This document shows, piece after piece, positions 41,485 to 49,501 of a stretch of 64,000 nt of DNA (position 1 is its first letter; each line of letters begins with the position of its first letter). The notes beneath the pieces were generated by a model. That model saw only the letters and a list, made by a program, of their open reading frames with translations, searched no databases and was not told the DNA's origin. A program made the position numbers and the translations under genes. The DNA comes from Pseudomonas sp. GD04019 (GTDB taxonomy: Bacteria; Pseudomonadota; Gammaproteobacteria; Pseudomonadales; Pseudomonadaceae). The DNA lies in contig NZ_JAOEEA010000004.1 in the NCBI RefSeq assembly GCF_029837695.1, forward strand, positions 328,913 to 392,912. Direction: 5' to 3'.

Positions 41485-42032
41485 GTCTTGGGTTTCGCCC
41501 CCCCGGGCGAGTTACTTTCTCTTTGCTCGTGCAAAGAGAAAGTAACCAAAGAGAAAGCACGCCCGGCATACGGGTCTCGCTGCGCTCGACTTCCCTCATT
41601 CCGTCACTCTTCCAGGGGCACGTCGCGAAGGGCCATCCCTGGCCCATCGCGCCTCTCGCGGCATCCATGCCGCTCAACCCCTTACAGAGCGACTCCATTC
41701 GGCCTTCTGACGGGATCAGTCCCGGCCCCATCCTCTGTTGTGAGGAGGCAGACGCATGCTGGCCTGCGGTTGCGCCCCCATGCATCAGGCGCGCGGAAGT
41801 CCCCGTCAGGAGGCCGAGTGGAGGTGTTGCGCAGGGGGACGAGCCGCAGGGATGCGGCGAGAGGCTTAAAGGGCCATGGATGGCCCTTGTAAGCCGGCCC
41901 CCGGAGCGGCACCGGAGGGAGGGAACCCCGCCGTAGGCGGGGCCGGATGCCGGGGTGCCCTTCTTTTTGGTTACTTTTTCTTGGGCAAACAAGAAAAAGT
42001 GACGCGCCCAGGGGGGCGCAACCAGAAGCCAC
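41485..42032. repeat. Large imperfect palindromic element (about 550 bp), MITE-like
   Basis: This fills the 608-base gap between the LolA-like and thioesterase genes. The ends form inverted repeats of about 85 bases, and each end contains its own hairpin: a perfect 16-bp stem at 41511-41526/41531-41546 and a near-perfect 14-bp stem at 41970-41983/41990-42003. Interior arms also pair: 41651-41666 with 41851-41865, and 41692-41716 with 41800-41825. All pairs share one centre near 41758. Open frames crossing it are not convincing genes, and no target duplication was recognised. Confidence 0.8.
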
Positions 42033-42066
42033 GAAGCTCGTAGACAATCGGCTAGGCCCCGAAAGC

Positions 42067-42492
42067 TCACGCCAGTACCCTCTCCACTGCCTCAACAAAT
42101 ACCTTCGGCGATGCCAGCAGCATCTCGCGAGTAGCAATCTCCACCGCCACCTGCACACTGCTGCCACGGGTCATCCGCTCGCCGGTGGCTACATCGGTGA
42201 TCAGGTAGTTGATCTTCAGGCGGTTCTCCCACTCCACCAGATCGGCGCGCACCTTGATGCGCTGACCGAACTGGGCGCCACGGATGTAGCGCACCTGCAG
42301 GTCGATGATCGGCCAGGCGTAGCCGGCGTCGCGCATCTGCCGGTAGTTGTGGCCGAGCTTGTCGAGCAGGGCGCAGCGCGCTTCCTCGAAGTATTTGACG
42401 TAGTGGCCGTGCCAGACCACTTCCATCATGTCGACGTCGAAGAACGGTACGAGAATCTCGACCTCCGCCTGCAGCACGCCTTCCTTACGCAT
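42067..42492 (-). CDS. Acyl-CoA/ACP thioesterase (4HBT, YbgC-like)
   Basis: A 141-residue hotdog thioesterase. PFFDVDMMEVVWHGHYVKYFEEAR is spread over residues 16-39 and carries the 4-hydroxybenzoyl-CoA thioesterase motif with the catalytic Asp in FDVD. It corresponds to the ApeK-type thioesterase of aryl polyene clusters and could release stalled or finished chains from the acyl carrier protein. It lies between two repeats. Confidence 0.87.
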   Translation of the reverse strand: MRKEGVLQAEVEILVPFFDVDMMEVVWHGHYVKYFEEARCALLDKLGHNYRQMRDAGYAWPIIDLQVRYIRGAQFGQRIKVRADLVEWENRLKINYLITDVATGERMTRGSSVQVAVEIATREMLLASPKVFVEAVERVLA

Positions 42493-42505
42493 GGCGAGCG
42501 CTCCA

Positions 42506-42556
42506 GTAGGGCGGGTGAAACCCGCGAGCGGCCAATGCGGGTTGCACCCGCCCTAC
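42506..42556. repeat. Inverted repeat between thioesterase and ammonia-lyase genes
   Basis: GTAGGGCGGGTG (42506-42517) pairs exactly with CACCCGCCCTAC (42545-42556), and AACCCGC (42519-42525) with GCGGGTT (42537-42543). The stem is 19 bp with one mismatched pair. It fills the 74-base gap and resembles the GTAGGGYGGG-type repeats seen in many Pseudomonas and other proteobacteria (recalled). No T tract. Confidence 0.8.
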
Positions 42557-42566
42557 GCAAAGCAGG

Positions 42567-44102
42567 TTACGCATAGAGCCCCCAGTGGCGGCTGCGGATG
42601 CGCACCAGGCACAGGCGCAGCTCGCCTTCCAGGGCGCGATCCTCGATCACCGGCGGGAAGTCGGTGGCCAGCTGTTCGCGCATGGCGGCCAGCGGCGCGG
42701 GGATGTCGCTCTTGCCGGCGCGCTCGCGCAGCCAAACGCCCTGGTTGGCGGCCAGCAGGGTGGCGGCGGCCACCTGCTCGGTCAGCTCCAGGCTGCGCAG
42801 GGCGTCGCGCGCGGCGATGGTGCCCATGCTCACCTTGTCCTGGTTGTGGCATTCGGTGGAGCGCGAGAACACGCTGGCCGGCATGGTGTTTTTCAGCGCT
42901 TCGGCGGTCCAGGCGCTGGTGCCGATCTGCACGGCCTTGAAGCCGTGGTTGATCATCGCGGTTTCCGCCGGGGCGCCGGACAGGTTGCTTGGCAGGCCGT
43001 GGTTGTAACGGGTGTCGACCAGCAGGGCGAGCTGGCGGTCGAGCAGGTCGGCGACGTTGCCGACCAGGTTCTTCAGGCTGTCCATGGCGAAGGCGATATG
43101 CCCGCCGTAGAAGTGGCCGCCGTGCAGGGTGCGCTCGGTCTCGGCGTCGAACAGCGGGTTGTCGTTGGCGCTGTTCAGTTCGATCTCGATGAACTGGCGC
43201 AGCAGGCCCAGACTGTCGGCCAGCACGCCGAGCACGTGCGGCGCGCAGCGCAGCGAGTAACGATCCTGCAGGCGGTGCAGCGGTGGCAGCGGCTCGGCCA
43301 CGGCCAGGTCCTCGCGCAGCCAGGCGGCGACCTGGGTCTGGCCCGGGTGCGGCTTGGCGGCGAACAGGCGCTCGTCGAAGTGTTCCGGGTTGCCTTCCAG
43401 CGCCACCACGTTGAGCGCGGTGATGCGCGTGGCCAGTTGCAGCAGGTAGTCGGCGCGCGAATAGGCCAGGCAGGCCAGGGCGGTCATCACCGCGGTGCCG
43501 TTCATCAGCGCCAGGGCTTCTTTCGGACGCAGGGTCAGCGGCGTCCAGCCGAGTTCCTTGTGTACGTCGGCGGCGCTGCGGCGTTCGCCCTGGTACATCA
43601 CTTCGCGCTCACCACTGAGGGTGGCGGCGACGTAGGACAGCGGAGTGAGGTCGCCGCTGGCGCCGACCGAGCCTTCTTCCGGAATCAGTGGCAGCACATC
43701 GTGTTCGAGGAAGGCCTGGAGGCGCTCCAGCAGTTCCACGCGCACGCCGGACACGCCGTGGCACAGCGACTGCAAGCGAGCGGCCAGCACGGCGCGGGTG
43801 CTGGCCTCGTCGAGCAGCTTGCCCAGGCCGCAGCCGTGGAAGGTGAACAGGTGCTTGGGCAGCGCCTCGACCTGGTGCAGCGGTACGGCCACCACGCAGG
43901 AGTCGCCGTAGCCGGTGGTCACGCCGTAGATCACGCCTTCCTTGTCCAGCAGGGTGTCGAGGAAGCGCGCGCCCTTGGCGATCTTCTCGCGGTAGGCGGC
44001 ATCGCCCTGCAGCTGCGCGCGGGTGGTGCGGTTGGCCAGCGCAACCACCTGTTCGATGGTCAGCTGGGCTTCGCCGAAGGTCACGTGGTCAGTCATGGGC
44101 AT
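42567..44102 (-). CDS. MIO-dependent aromatic amino acid ammonia-lyase (HAL/PAL/TAL family)
   Basis: A 511-residue lyase that deaminates an aromatic amino acid to the aryl acrylate. Ala148-Ser149-Gly150 in GSVGASGDLTPLSYVA form the MIO prosthetic group, and the catalytic tyrosine is Tyr59 in YGVTTGYG. The substrate-selectivity pair, aligned by eye, is Phe88-His89, unlike His-Leu of tyrosine, Phe-Leu of phenylalanine and Ser-His of histidine lyases. In this cluster it most likely makes the cinnamate- or coumarate-type starter for the ligase. No hut genes are near, so histidine catabolism is unlikely. The start is 44102 or two codons later. Confidence 0.88.
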   Translation of the reverse strand: MPMTDHVTFGEAQLTIEQVVALANRTTRAQLQGDAAYREKIAKGARFLDTLLDKEGVIYGVTTGYGDSCVVAVPLHQVEALPKHLFTFHGCGLGKLLDEASTRAVLAARLQSLCHGVSGVRVELLERLQAFLEHDVLPLIPEEGSVGASGDLTPLSYVAATLSGEREVMYQGERRSAADVHKELGWTPLTLRPKEALALMNGTAVMTALACLAYSRADYLLQLATRITALNVVALEGNPEHFDERLFAAKPHPGQTQVAAWLREDLAVAEPLPPLHRLQDRYSLRCAPHVLGVLADSLGLLRQFIEIELNSANDNPLFDAETERTLHGGHFYGGHIAFAMDSLKNLVGNVADLLDRQLALLVDTRYNHGLPSNLSGAPAETAMINHGFKAVQIGTSAWTAEALKNTMPASVFSRSTECHNQDKVSMGTIAARDALRSLELTEQVAAATLLAANQGVWLRERAGKSDIPAPLAAMREQLATDFPPVIEDRALEGELRLCLVRIRSRHWGLYA

Positions 44103-45021
44103 TCCAGAACGGATAGAAGTTGAACCATTGCCGCGGGGCGTTCAGGCAGCGTTCGCCCAGCCGCTCGGCATAGCGTTGCACCCAGCCGCGAATCACCTCT
44201 TCGCGTTCGCGGCGCGTCCACTGCACGCGCTCGGCGAAGCGTTCGAGGATCACCTGGTAGCGGCCGTCGATCTTCAGGCAGCTCATCAGGTTGACCGGGC
44301 ATTGCAGGAGTCCTGCCAGCAGCCAGGGCCCTTGCGGGAAAGCGGCCGAGTGGCCGAGGAAATTCACACTGACGTTGCGCCCGCCGTGCAGCGGCACGCG
44401 GTCGCCGGCAATCGCCAGCCACTCGCCGCGCTCCAGGCGCTCGGACAATTGCAGCATGATCGCCGCGTCCAGTTCGCTGACCTGGATCAGGCGCAGGTGG
44501 CTGGCGCCAGCCTCGCCGAGCAGGCGGTTGAAGTGTTCGGCGTGCTTGGTGTGCACCAGCACGTTCATTTGCACCTTCTCGCCCAGCTCGGCCAGGGCGC
44601 GGCACACCTCGAGGTTGCCCAGGTGGGCGCCGACCAGCATCTGCCCGCGCGGCTCGCTGTGCAGGCTCTGACGGATGCCATCGGGGTCGACCAGGGTGAT
44701 CTGTTCCAGGCCGAGGCGGCCGTTCCACACGTCGAGCTTGTCCAGCAGGGCGTCGGCGAAGGCCATGAACTGGGCGAATACCGAGCCGAAACGCGGCGCC
44801 AGCTCGCTGCGCCCGCTCCAGGTGGCCAGGTTGCGCTGGTACTGGCGGATGCTGCGCCGGGCCTGGCGGCCGAACAGGAAGAAGTACAGGACGATGGCGT
44901 ACAGCACCGGCGTCAGCGCGCGGCGGCCGAGCAGGCGCACGGCGCCGGCGGTGAAGCGCATTAGCAGGAAGCTGCCACGCTCGCGCTGGCCGGCCCAGTG
45001 TTCGGCCTTCTGCCCGTTCAT
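44089..45021 (-). CDS. LpxL/HtrB-like lipid acyltransferase
   Basis: A 310-residue membrane-anchored acyltransferase. An N-terminal hydrophobic helix (about residues 35-52) precedes the HX4E catalytic motif HLGNLE (His133, Glu138). It belongs to the lysophospholipid acyltransferase group that includes lauroyl transferases of lipid A. In aryl polyene clusters this type attaches an acyl chain to the lipid anchor. ATG 45021 overlaps the glycosyltransferase stop (ATGA); the longer GTG start is less likely. Confidence 0.85.
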   Translation of the reverse strand: MNGQKAEHWAGQRERGSFLLMRFTAGAVRLLGRRALTPVLYAIVLYFFLFGRQARRSIRQYQRNLATWSGRSELAPRFGSVFAQFMAFADALLDKLDVWNGRLGLEQITLVDPDGIRQSLHSEPRGQMLVGAHLGNLEVCRALAELGEKVQMNVLVHTKHAEHFNRLLGEAGASHLRLIQVSELDAAIMLQLSERLERGEWLAIAGDRVPLHGGRNVSVNFLGHSAAFPQGPWLLAGLLQCPVNLMSCLKIDGRYQVILERFAERVQWTRREREEVIRGWVQRYAERLGERCLNAPRQWFNFYPFWNAHD

Positions 45022-45752
45022 CCGCGCCACCTGCGCCAGAGGATCAGCGGTGCGCGCAGCAACATGCCGAAGAACAGCTTGGCGTGCATCTTCGAGATCA
45101 GCGCGTTGTCATGGAACAGGCGGAAGTGCGACAGGCCATCCAGCGGGTAGTGCACCTTGGTTGGCAGCCACTGCATCGGCTGGTTGCGCCAGGCCAGACG
45201 GACGAGGATTTCCGGGTCGAAGTCCATGCGCTTGCCCAGGTTGCTGGCGTCGAGCAGCGCCACCGTGGCCGGCAGCGGGTAGACGCGGAAGCCGCACATG
45301 GCGTCGCGGATCGACAGCGACAGGCTGTTGATCCACACCCACACATGGGTCAGGTAGCGCGCATACAGGCGACTCTTCGGCACGCTGGCGTCGTACTGCG
45401 GGTAGCCGCAGACCAGCGCCTGCGGGTGTTCGCGGGAGGTGTCGAGGAAGGTGGCGATATCGGCCAGGTCGTGCTGGCCATCGGCGTCCACCTGCAGGGC
45501 GTGGGAGAAGCCCAGGCGCTGCGCCTCGCGCAGGCCGGCCATCACCGCGCCGCCCTTGCCCTGGTTGAGCGGCAGGCGTACCAGATAGGTGTTGTCCTGG
45601 GCGGCCAGCTGATCCATCACCGCTGCGCAGCTGCTGCTGGAGGCATCGTCGACCAGCACGCAGGGCAGCCCGGCTTCGTGCAATGCCGCAACCACCAAGG
45701 GCAGGGCGTGCTCGTGGTTGTACACGGGGATGACGGCGCAGGGCTTATGCAT
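45018..45752 (-). CDS. Family 2 glycosyltransferase
   Basis: A 244-residue GT-A glycosyltransferase. CAVIPVYNHEHAL, the nucleotide-binding VLVDDASS, and the metal site QVDADGQHD are clear, and the C-terminus has a short hydrophobic amphipathic stretch. It resembles dolichyl-phosphate-type GT2 enzymes. In aryl polyene clusters such an enzyme is thought to glycosylate the lipid anchor. In some clusters it is fused to the acyltransferase; here the two are separate but overlap by four bases. Confidence 0.87.
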   Translation of the reverse strand: MHKPCAVIPVYNHEHALPLVVAALHEAGLPCVLVDDASSSSCAAVMDQLAAQDNTYLVRLPLNQGKGGAVMAGLREAQRLGFSHALQVDADGQHDLADIATFLDTSREHPQALVCGYPQYDASVPKSRLYARYLTHVWVWINSLSLSIRDAMCGFRVYPLPATVALLDASNLGKRMDFDPEILVRLAWRNQPMQWLPTKVHYPLDGLSHFRLFHDNALISKMHAKLFFGMLLRAPLILWRRWRG

Positions 45753-45800
45753 GGAAGCTTTTCCTCAGCCCGAACCTCACCAGCGCGTTGGCCGCCCAGG

Positions 45801-45933
45801 CCCTCACCCCAACCCTCTCCCGAGGGGAGAGGGGGCTGGCCGTGCGCATCGGCCACACGGAGTGCATGCCTGGCATCACGCTTGCCGGCGCGTATTTTCC
45901 CTCTCCCCTCGGGAGAGGGGCCAGGGGTGAGGG
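45801..45933. repeat. Inverted-repeat element between glycosyltransferase and ligase genes
   Basis: A left arm (45801-45834, beginning CCCTCACCCC) and a right arm (45899-45933, ending GGGGTGAGGG) are imperfect reverse complements. Each arm also contains its own palindrome, CTCTCCCGAGGGGAGAG and CTCTCCCCTCGGGAGAG. This is the widespread proteobacterial repeat with CCCTCACCCCAACCCTCTCCC ends (recalled). It lies in the 201-base gap between two operon genes. Confidence 0.85.
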
Positions 45934-45953
45934 TCTGCCAGGCACGAACAAGC

Positions 45954-47615
45954 TCACTGGGCCGCCCCCAACAGAATCCGTCCCGAGGAGCACGGCGCCT
46001 CGCCGTTGCGGTAGGTGAAGTACAGCTTGCCGCGCTCGGCGTCGAAACGCAGGGTCAGCTGGATGCGGTCGCCGGGACGGACCAGCTGCTGGAACTTGAG
46101 CACTTCCATGCCGCAGAAGCGCGGCGGCAGCTCGGCGATCAGCTGGCGGGCCAGTTGCTGGGCCCAGTCGATCTGCACCACGCCGGGCAGCACCGGGGTC
46201 TGCGGGAAGTGGCCGGTGAAGTGGGCCAGGTCCGGCGCCACGTCCAGTTCCAGCTGCCACTCGCCGTCGACCAGCTGGACTGTGCGCGGCTCGACGCGGG
46301 TCGGCCGTGGCGCGGCGACCAGCTCGTCGACCTTGCTCTGCGCCAGCTTGCCCTGGCTGCTGTAGGGCAGCTCCAGCAGCAAACGCCAGCGCCGTGGCAG
46401 GGCGATGGCCTCGCAGTGGCCGGCCAGGTGTTTGCGCAGGGTCTCGGTGACGGTCTTGCGGCCCTGGTTGCGCAGGGCGTGCAGGCCGGCCGGGCTCAGC
46501 GCCAGCAGGGCGCCGAGGAAGGCGCGGCCTTCCTGGATCACGCCGAGGCGGGCATCGGCGACCCACTCATGATGCTGTAGCGCCTGCTCCAGCATGGGCA
46601 GGGAGATGCGCTTTTCTTCCAGCTTGACGATGCGGTCCAGGCGTCCGCGCAGGGCGAAGCGACCATCGGCCTGCAGCTCGGCGGCGTCCGCGCTCTGCTC
46701 GACATGCCCGGCCGGCAGGTAGGGCGAGGCGATGCGCAGGGCGCCCTCGTCGCTCAGGGCCAGTTCCACGCCGGGGAACGGCTGCCACAGCTCGCCGCCC
46801 TGGCGCCAGGCGATGCCGCCGGTCTCGGAGCTGCCATAGATCTCGGTGGGCTTCTGGCCCAGCCGTTCGCCCAGCTCGACGGAGACCTCCGCCGGCAGCG
46901 CGCCGCCGGAGGAGAACACCCGGCGCACGGCGCCCAGGGCGTTCCAGTCGAGGTTGTCGCCCATGCGTTTCAACAATGCGGGGCTGGCCACCCAGGCGAA
47001 CGCCGGCTGGCCCAGGCTCTCGCGCTGCAGGTCTTCGGGGAAGGGCAGGGCGCGGCGCCAGAACGGGCGACCGGCGCACAGTGGCCAGAGCACGCGGAAC
47101 AGCAGGCCGTAGATGTGCTGGGCGGCGACGCTGCCGAGAATGGTGGCGCCGGCCAGGTCCTGGCCCCACAGCTGCTCCAGGGCGTCGACCTCGTTGGCCA
47201 GTTGGCGCAGGGACTTGTCGATCAGCTTGGGCTCGCCGCTGGAGCCGGAGGTGCACAGGGTCAGGCGGCAGGCGTCGAGATCGAGGGCGGCGGGCGGCAG
47301 CGCTTCGCCATCGAGGCCATCGAGACTATCCAGCCACAGATCGGCCTGCTCGGCGAGGCGCTGGCGGCTCTGCGCCTGGGCGTCGGCCGGCAGCAGCACG
47401 GCTGCGCCGGCGCTCCAGGCGCCGAGCAGGGCGATGGCCAAGTCGCCTGCGTCTTCCAGGTACAGTGCCACGCGCTGCACGCCACGGGCCTGCAGCGCAC
47501 CGGCCAGGCGCAGGGCGCGCTGTTGCAGCTGGGCATGGTCGAGCGCTGGCTCCAGCGCCACGGCGCGGCCGGCCAGGGGTTGCAGCAGATGATCGGCGAG
47601 TCCCAGCCAGGTCAT
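45954..47615 (-). CDS. Aryl-AMP ligase fused to a FabA/FabZ-like dehydratase domain
   Basis: A 553-residue fusion. Residues 1-430 are an adenylate-forming ligase with the P-loop [10 protein letters not shown] and the [11 protein letters not shown] motif; it would activate the aryl acid and load it on an acyl carrier protein (ApeH role). The last 110 residues are a hotdog dehydratase: [16 protein letters not shown] is the FabZ-like active-site segment (ApeI role). ATG 47615 has AAGGAG nine bases upstream and overlaps the membrane protein stop. No stop or frameshift separates the two domains. Confidence 0.88.
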   Translation of the reverse strand: MTWLGLADHLLQPLAGRAVALEPALDHAQLQQRALRLAGALQARGVQRVALYLEDAGDLAIALLGAWSAGAAVLLPADAQAQSRQRLAEQADLWLDSLDGLDGEALPPAALDLDACRLTLCTSGSSGEPKLIDKSLRQLANEVDALEQLWGQDLAGATILGSVAAQHIYGLLFRVLWPLCAGRPFWRRALPFPEDLQRESLGQPAFAWVASPALLKRMGDNLDWNALGAVRRVFSSGGALPAEVSVELGERLGQKPTEIYGSSETGGIAWRQGGELWQPFPGVELALSDEGALRIASPYLPAGHVEQSADAAELQADGRFALRGRLDRIVKLEEKRISLPMLEQALQHHEWVADARLGVIQEGRAFLGALLALSPAGLHALRNQGRKTVTETLRKHLAGHCEAIALPRRWRLLLELPYSSQGKLAQSKVDELVAAPRPTRVEPRTVQLVDGEWQLELDVAPDLAHFTGHFPQTPVLPGVVQIDWAQQLARQLIAELPPRFCGMEVLKFQQLVRPGDRIQLTLRFDAERGKLYFTYRNGEAPCSSGRILLGAAQ

Positions 47616-48172
47616 CCCGATTTTCTCCTTAAATCCGACCTTACTCGCTGGCGGATCAACCACTCAGCGGCAAACAACAGACCCATCAGGGCATAGGCGA
47701 TCAGCCCGGTGTAGAGCATCCACCAGGTCAGCGGCGCCCACAGGGTCAGGGCGCTGATCAGCAGGGCGTTGGCCAGGAAAAAGCCGGCCCATACCAGCGT
47801 GACCTTGCGCGTGTAGCGCACCGCGTGCTCCGGCAGTTCCGGCTCGCGCAGGCGCGCCAGGCGCTCGACCATCGGCGGGCCGTAGATCAGCGACAGGCCG
47901 AACAGCACCAGCAGCATCAGGTTGAGCAGCACCGGGTACCAGCGCAGCAGCGCCGGCTCGCCGGCCAGGCCAAGCAGGGCGCAGAAGGCCAGGGCGGCGC
48001 CGGCCATCCACAGGGCGCCGGGCTTGTTGCGCTGCGTCAGGACGCGCGCCAGCCACAGGCCGCCGAGCAGGGCGGCGAACAGGCGCGGCGACAGGTGCTC
48101 CATGCCGTAGTACACGGCGAAGGGGTAGAGCAGGCCGGCCACGACCAGCAGCAGGCCGAACAAACGCCCCAT
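47612..48172 (-). CDS. COG4648-type membrane protein of the aryl polyene cluster
   Basis: A 186-residue protein with about five or six transmembrane helices, ending in a basic tail ([13 protein letters not shown]). I recognise it as the COG4648 membrane protein regularly found beside the ligase in aryl polyene clusters. The function is unknown; transport or membrane anchoring of the synthase are guesses. It overlaps the ligase by four bases. Confidence 0.82.
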   Translation of the reverse strand: MGRLFGLLLVVAGLLYPFAVYYGMEHLSPRLFAALLGGLWLARVLTQRNKPGALWMAGAALAFCALLGLAGEPALLRWYPVLLNLMLLVLFGLSLIYGPPMVERLARLREPELPEHAVRYTRKVTLVWAGFFLANALLISALTLWAPLTWWMLYTGLIAYALMGLLFAAEWLIRQRVRSDLRRKSG

Positions 48173-48175
48173 GGC

Positions 48176-48439
48176 TTAGCCGGCGGCCGCTTCGGCGTTG
48201 ACCACCTGGTACACGGCCTCGACCACGTCGCCGACGGTGCGCACGGCCTTGAACTCCTCGGCGGCGATCTTCTTGCCGGTCTGGCGCTTGATGTGGTCGA
48301 TCAGGTCGACGGCGTCGATGCTGTCGATTTCCAGGTCTTCGTACAGGTTGGCTTCGAGGGTGACGCGCTCGGCGTCCAGCTCGAACAGTTCCACCAGGGC
48401 TTCGCGCAGGGTGGCGAAAATATCTTCACGGCTTTGCAT
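48176..48439 (-). CDS. Acyl carrier protein (second of two)
   Basis: An 87-residue acyl carrier protein. The phosphopantetheine attachment site is Ser40 in EIDSIDAVDL. It would carry the starter or the growing polyene chain. The two carrier proteins differ in the attachment motif (DSID here, DSVD in the other), as do ApeE and ApeF, and probably have separate roles. Confidence 0.93.
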   Translation of the reverse strand: MQSREDIFATLREALVELFELDAERVTLEANLYEDLEIDSIDAVDLIDHIKRQTGKKIAAEEFKAVRTVGDVVEAVYQVVNAEAAAG

Positions 48440-48450
48440 CGCTAACGTCC

Positions 48451-48711
48451 TCAGGCGGCCTGTTTCGCGGCGACGAAAGCCGCCAGGCTGGCCACGTTGG
48501 CGAAGTGCTGGCGGGTGTCCTTGGCTTCGGCGTCGATCTTGATGCCGAAGCGCTTCTGGATGGCCAGGCCCAGCTCCAGGGCGTCCACCGAATCCAGGCC
48601 CAGGCCTTCGCCGAACAGGGTCAGGTCGGCGGCGATGTCTTCGGCGGCCATGTCTTCCAGGCCCAGGGCCTCGATGATCAGGTGCTTGATCTCAGTTTGC
48701 AGATCGCTCAT
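48451..48711 (-). CDS. Acyl carrier protein (first of two)
   Basis: An 86-residue acyl carrier protein with the attachment serine at residue 41 in LGLDSVDALEL. Its start overlaps the 3' end of the PlsC-like gene by 20 bases, and it is separated from the second carrier protein by 11 bases. The Ala-rich C-terminal helix AAFVAAKQAA is typical of cluster-specific carriers. Confidence 0.93.
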   Translation of the reverse strand: MSDLQTEIKHLIIEALGLEDMAAEDIAADLTLFGEGLGLDSVDALELGLAIQKRFGIKIDAEAKDTRQHFANVASLAAFVAAKQAA

Positions 48712-49501
48712 CTGTTGCGAGCTCCTTCATGAAGTGTTGGTGCAGATGGTCATTGAGCTTGCGCGAGGCAATCGGCAGCGGAGCCTGCTCGGTGAATTGC
48801 CGCGGGTCGATATCCTCCCCGACCCGCAGGCGAAAATGGAAACGACGCGACGGAATGCTGTACCAGGGCTCGGCCTTGGTCAGGGTGGTCGGCGTCACGC
48901 TGATCACTACCGGGGTGACGATGCTGGCGCCGCGCACGGCGATTGCCGCCGCGCCACGGTGGAATTCGGGAACCTGCCCCGGCGTGGTGCGGGTGCCCTC
49001 GGGGAACACGATCAGGGTCTGGCCTTCCTGCAGGGCGCCGGCGGCCTCGTCGAGCATGTCCATGCTGCCGCTGTTGCTGATGAAGCCGGCGGCGCGGATC
49101 GGCCCGCGCATGCAGGGGTTGTCCCACAGGCTCTGCTTGACCACGCAGTTGGCGTCGCGGATGAAGGCGATCAGCACCACCACGTCGATCAGCGAAGGGT
49201 GGTTGGCGATCACCATCTGCCCGGGGCGGCCCAGGCGCTCGGCGCCCTCGACCTCATAGGTCAGCACGCCGGTGCGGAACATGAACTGGACGAACCAGTA
49301 GAAGGTGCGGCTGACCACGGCACGAGCACGGGTGCGGCGGGCCAGGGCGTCGCCCGGCAGCAGGGACAGCAGCGGGAAAACCACGATGCGCAGCAGCACG
49401 CCGCCGATGCCGAACAGCGAAAAGCTCAGCGCGGTGGCGATCAGGCGCCACCAGTAGGGCGCGCTGTAGGGGCTCAGGCCCTGCTGCGAGACCAGTTCCA
49501 T
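48692..49501 (-). CDS. PlsC-like 1-acyl-glycerol-3-phosphate acyltransferase
   Basis: A 269-residue membrane-bound acyltransferase. A hydrophobic N-terminal helix (about residues 22-48) precedes the HX4D motif NHPSLID (His101, Asp106), and the block III motif FPEGTRTTPG follows. In aryl polyene clusters this type is thought to build or modify the lipid anchor. ATG 49501 lies within the preceding ketosynthase gene, overlapping it by 28 bases. Confidence 0.88.
   Translation of the reverse strand: MELVSQQGLSPYSAPYWWRLIATALSFSLFGIGGVLLRIVVFPLLSLLPGDALARRTRARAVVSRTFYWFVQFMFRTGVLTYEVEGAERLGRPGQMVIANHPSLIDVVVLIAFIRDANCVVKQSLWDNPCMRGPIRAAGFISNSGSMDMLDEAAGALQEGQTLIVFPEGTRTTPGQVPEFHRGAAAIAVRGASIVTPVVISVTPTTLTKAEPWYSIPSRRFHFRLRVGEDIDPRQFTEQAPLPIASRKLNDHLHQHFMKELATDERSAN

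Noticed and set aside
41488..41936. Open frames within the palindromic element (for example 41488-41892 plus)
   Set aside because: They have no family resemblance and no ribosome binding site, and cross inverted-repeat arms; they look like chance frames.
42567..44102. Histidine ammonia-lyase for histidine catabolism
   Set aside because: No other hut gene is near, the selectivity pair is not Ser-His, and it lies within the aryl polyene operon.
41801..45933. A CRISPR array or tandem repeats in the repeat-rich part of the cluster
   Set aside because: The repeats are inverted pairs of different families, with no regular direct repeats or spacers.
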